A stretch of DNA of 64,000 nt from Rebecca billardiae RCC1528 (Eukaryota > Haptophyta): positions 372,001 to 436,000 of the forward strand of contig OZ251245.1 of the NCBI GenBank assembly GCA_965240325.2. The letters are read 5' to 3'. This document shows positions 62,137 to 64,000 of the stretch, one piece after another. Made by a program: the position numbers and the translations under genes. Position 1 is the stretch's first letter. Each line of letters opens with the position of its first letter. The notes below the pieces were generated by a model that saw only the letters and a list, made by a program, of their open reading frames with translations, was not told where the DNA came from and did not search any database.

Positions 62137-63090
62137 TCACTGACGCGAGGGTGGCCGCCCAAGCAGCCGGTCGATGACCGGGTCGATCCGACGTCGGATC
62201 GCGCGGCGCATCGAGTCCTTCGCCGCGCGCCAGAGCATGCTGCCAATCAGCCCGCTCGCCTGCCGCATCGCCTGCCGCGCCGCCTCCTGCTGCTGCCGCA
62301 TCGCCGCCTCCGTCTCCGGATCCATGGAGGCGCGCCGCGCGCCGCCGCCGCCGCCGCCGCCAAAGCCAAACGGCCCACTATCAAAGCCACTTTTACCAGC
62401 GCCGAGCACCTGCTCGTGCACCTCGACGTGCGTCTTGCCGTCCGGCCCGACGGTGCGCGTGGTCGTGCGCACCACGCGCTCGCCCTTCTCGTTGGTGGTC
62501 ATCTCCTGCATGACCGACTTGGCCGTGCCGCCGCCAAAGCCGCCGCCGTGCCCTCCAAAGCCCCTGGGCCCGGCGCCGAAGCCGCCGCGGCCGGAACGCT
62601 GCTGTCGCTCCATCTCGCGCATGAGGTTGTCGATGTTCCCAAAGTGCGAGCCGAAGATCTCCTCGAACATCCGCCGAGCCTCCTCGTCGCTCGCGAAGCC
62701 GCCGCCGCGGCCGAACGGGTGACCGCCCGAACCGCCGCGGCCGCCGCCGCCAAAGCCGCGCCCCTCGCCAAAGGGCGTGCGCGCGCCGCCGCCGCCGCCG
62801 CCGCCTTCGGACAAGGTGCGGTACGCCTCGCTGATCTCCTTGAACTTCTCCGACGCCTTCTCGTCACCCGGGTTCCGGTCTGGGTGATACTTGAGCGCCA
62901 GCTTGCGGTACGCCGACTTGAGCTCGTCCGCGCTCGCGCCGGGCTTGACGCCGAGCACAGCGTACGGCGAGCGCGTGGAGCTGAGCGCGCGGATCGGCGC
63001 GAGCAGGCGCGGGCGCTCGGCGCTCACGGCGTGCGCCCTCGGGGCCCGCAGCCGGAGCGCACCCGGCGCGCGTGAGAGGAAGCGCAGCAT
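62137..63090 (-). CDS. DnaJ (Hsp40) with organellar presequence, 317 aa
   Basis: Residues 1-40 are basic and Ser/Ala-rich ([20 protein letters not shown]), a mitochondrial-type presequence. The J domain is residues about 41-105: [30 protein letters not shown] with the HPD triad, and [15 protein letters not shown] Gly/Phe-rich region follows, then [17 protein letters not shown]. There is no CxxCxGxG zinc-binding domain, so it is a class B-like J protein. The C-terminal part has two beta-strand stretches ([20 protein letters not shown]) and a basic helix. It would stimulate an organellar Hsp70. Single exon; ATG 63090 opens the presequence although codons continue upstream in frame. Confidence 0.9.
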   Translation of the reverse strand: MLRFLSRAPGALRLRAPRAHAVSAERPRLLAPIRALSSTRSPYAVLGVKPGASADELKSAYRKLALKYHPDRNPGDEKASEKFKEISEAYRTLSEGGGGGGGARTPFGEGRGFGGGGRGGSGGHPFGRGGGFASDEEARRMFEEIFGSHFGNIDNLMREMERQQRSGRGGFGAGPRGFGGHGGGFGGGTAKSVMQEMTTNEKGERVVRTTTRTVGPDGKTHVEVHEQVLGAGKSGFDSGPFGFGGGGGGGARRASMDPETEAAMRQQQEAARQAMRQASGLIGSMLWRAAKDSMRRAIRRRIDPVIDRLLGRPPSRQ

Positions 63091-63223
63091 ATGTTCGTGC
63101 GTCTGGCGGACGTCGCGGCCCGTGGCGTGCGCTGCTCTGGATCCAGGATGGCTGCCCGCGCTTTTTTGAAAGCGGGAGGGAAGTCGGCGGCGCTCTCGAC
63201 CGGCTTGGGCCTCCTCGGCTGCG
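63091..63223. promoter_or_regulatory. 133-bp bidirectional promoter region
   Basis: The shortest divergent gap of the window, between the DnaJ and calpain start codons. Both upstream frames run through it without coding character. Confidence 0.5.
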
Positions 63224-64000
63224 ATGGCGCCGAGCTGGGCGCCGTCGAGCAACGCGTACACGCCGAGCAAGGCGGCGCCGAGCGCGCTGCCCGGCACGCG
63301 GCGCGGGCCGCCGCCGACGGTGACGCGTCCCGACCTCTTCCCCAAGTCGGCCGACCAGGCGGACCTCCTGCGCACCACGAAGAAGGGCACGCTGTGGACG
63401 GACCCCGACTTCCCGCCGACCAACGCGTCGCTGTTCGGCAAGAGCGGCAAGGGCTCGAGCGGCATGGCGAAGGTGAGCGCGTGGCTCCGGCCAGATGAGT
63501 TCGCGCCGCTGCAGCCCGGCGAGACGCACCGCCTCGTGTACGGCGACGCCGCCGCGGGCGACGTCGTGCAGGGCGGGCTTGGGGATTGCTATCTGCTCGG
63601 CGCGCTCTCGACGGCGGCGGCGAGCCACGTGGACGGGTACTCGCGGCTGAAGCAGAACGTGCTCCCGTCGGACGGCGAGTCGTTCGCCGACCCGCCCGAG
63701 TGGCGCGAGCGCGGCTTCTTCACCTTCCGCTTCTACATCTTCGGCGAGTGGGTGCAGGTGAGCGTCGACACGCTGATTCCGTGCGGCGCGGACCGCCGCC
63801 CGGCGTTCGCGCGCTGCGTCGACCCGCGCGAGCTGTGGGTGCTGTACCTGGAGAAGGCGTACGCCAAGCTGCACGGCTCGTACGCGGCGATCGAGGGCGG
63901 CTCGCTCACCGCCGCGCTCGTCGACCTCACCGGCGGCTTTGCCGAGGAGATCGACCTTCGCTCGCCGAGCGCGCGCGCCGAGGTCGAATCTGGCCGGCTG
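63224..64000 (+). CDS. calpain-family cysteine protease, 5' part (runs off the window)
   Basis: Frame from ATG 63224 ([18 protein letters not shown]) is open to the window end, 259 codons. The calpain protease core IIa is clear: [17 protein letters not shown], then [15 protein letters not shown] with catalytic Cys122, [19 protein letters not shown], and [20 protein letters not shown] with LVDLTGG. The catalytic His and Asn of core IIb lie beyond the window. Calpains are calcium-regulated intracellular proteases; whether this one has C2 or EF-hand domains cannot be seen. Longer plus-strand ORFs that overlap its start in other frames lack this signature. Confidence 0.9.
   Translation, partial: MAPSWAPSSNAYTPSKAAPSALPGTRRGPPPTVTRPDLFPKSADQADLLRTTKKGTLWTDPDFPPTNASLFGKSGKGSSGMAKVSAWLRPDEFAPLQPGETHRLVYGDAAAGDVVQGGLGDCYLLGALSTAAASHVDGYSRLKQNVLPSDGESFADPPEWRERGFFTFRFYIFGEWVQVSVDTLIPCGADRRPAFARCVDPRELWVLYLEKAYAKLHGSYAAIEGGSLTAALVDLTGGFAEEIDLRSPSARAEVESGRL

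Overview
This 64 kb window looks like nuclear DNA of a GC-rich eukaryotic microalga. Most genes are single long exons, and some carry short GT...AG introns made of alternating GC (many begin GTGCGCGC and end GCAG). The first complete gene appears to have a plastid-type bipartite leader, there is a very large Ser/Pro-rich cell-surface glycoprotein, and the spacers hold TA microsatellites and inverted-repeat elements. A red-plastid lineage such as a haptophyte (possibly a pelagophyte) is my best guess, made from style and not from any search. There are no rRNA genes, CRISPR arrays or bacterial operons.

Layout: 1-5.7 kb holds a 5-exon plastid-targeted Pro-rich protein, a secreted NHL-repeat protein and an LRR-like protein. 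At 7-10.7 kb are a nucleotide-sugar transporter head-to-head with a coiled-coil repeat protein, then a Sel1-repeat protein. A 2.3 kb terminal-inverted-repeat element lies at 11.0-13.25 kb. At 13.6-16.6 kb are organellar ribosomal protein uS13, a tRNA-derived SINE-like sequence and an EF-hand protein. At 17-27.3 kb a 2,495-residue Pro-rich multidomain surface protein is divergent from an unusual three-part fusion: 2OG-oxygenase-like domain, Ctr copper transporter, HMA copper-binding domain. At 29.5-35.1 kb an unknown multi-pass membrane protein is head-to-head with an anoctamin (TMEM16). At 35.8-38.9 kb are two HAD phosphatase-like genes in inverted duplication. At 42-47.7 kb are a MYND zinc-finger protein, an unknown protein and a sulfotransferase. 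At 52-64 kb are a TPR-J-domain co-chaperone, an unknown membrane protein, a membrane hybrid histidine kinase, a mitochondrial-type DnaJ and the 5' part of a calpain.

Themes: six divergent gene pairs share intergenic gaps of only 133-336 bp, suggesting bidirectional promoters. Two separate genes (the NHL protein and the giant glycoprotein) carry the same uncharacterised Cys-rich module directly after their signal anchors. Spacers longer than about 1 kb are mostly mobile-element-like: at least three TIR elements, two further inverted-repeat units, a SINE-like sequence and long homopolymer or dinucleotide tracts. Exon boundaries were set by hand from reading-frame continuity and GT/AG signals, and coordinates of spliced genes are spans with exons listed in the evidence.
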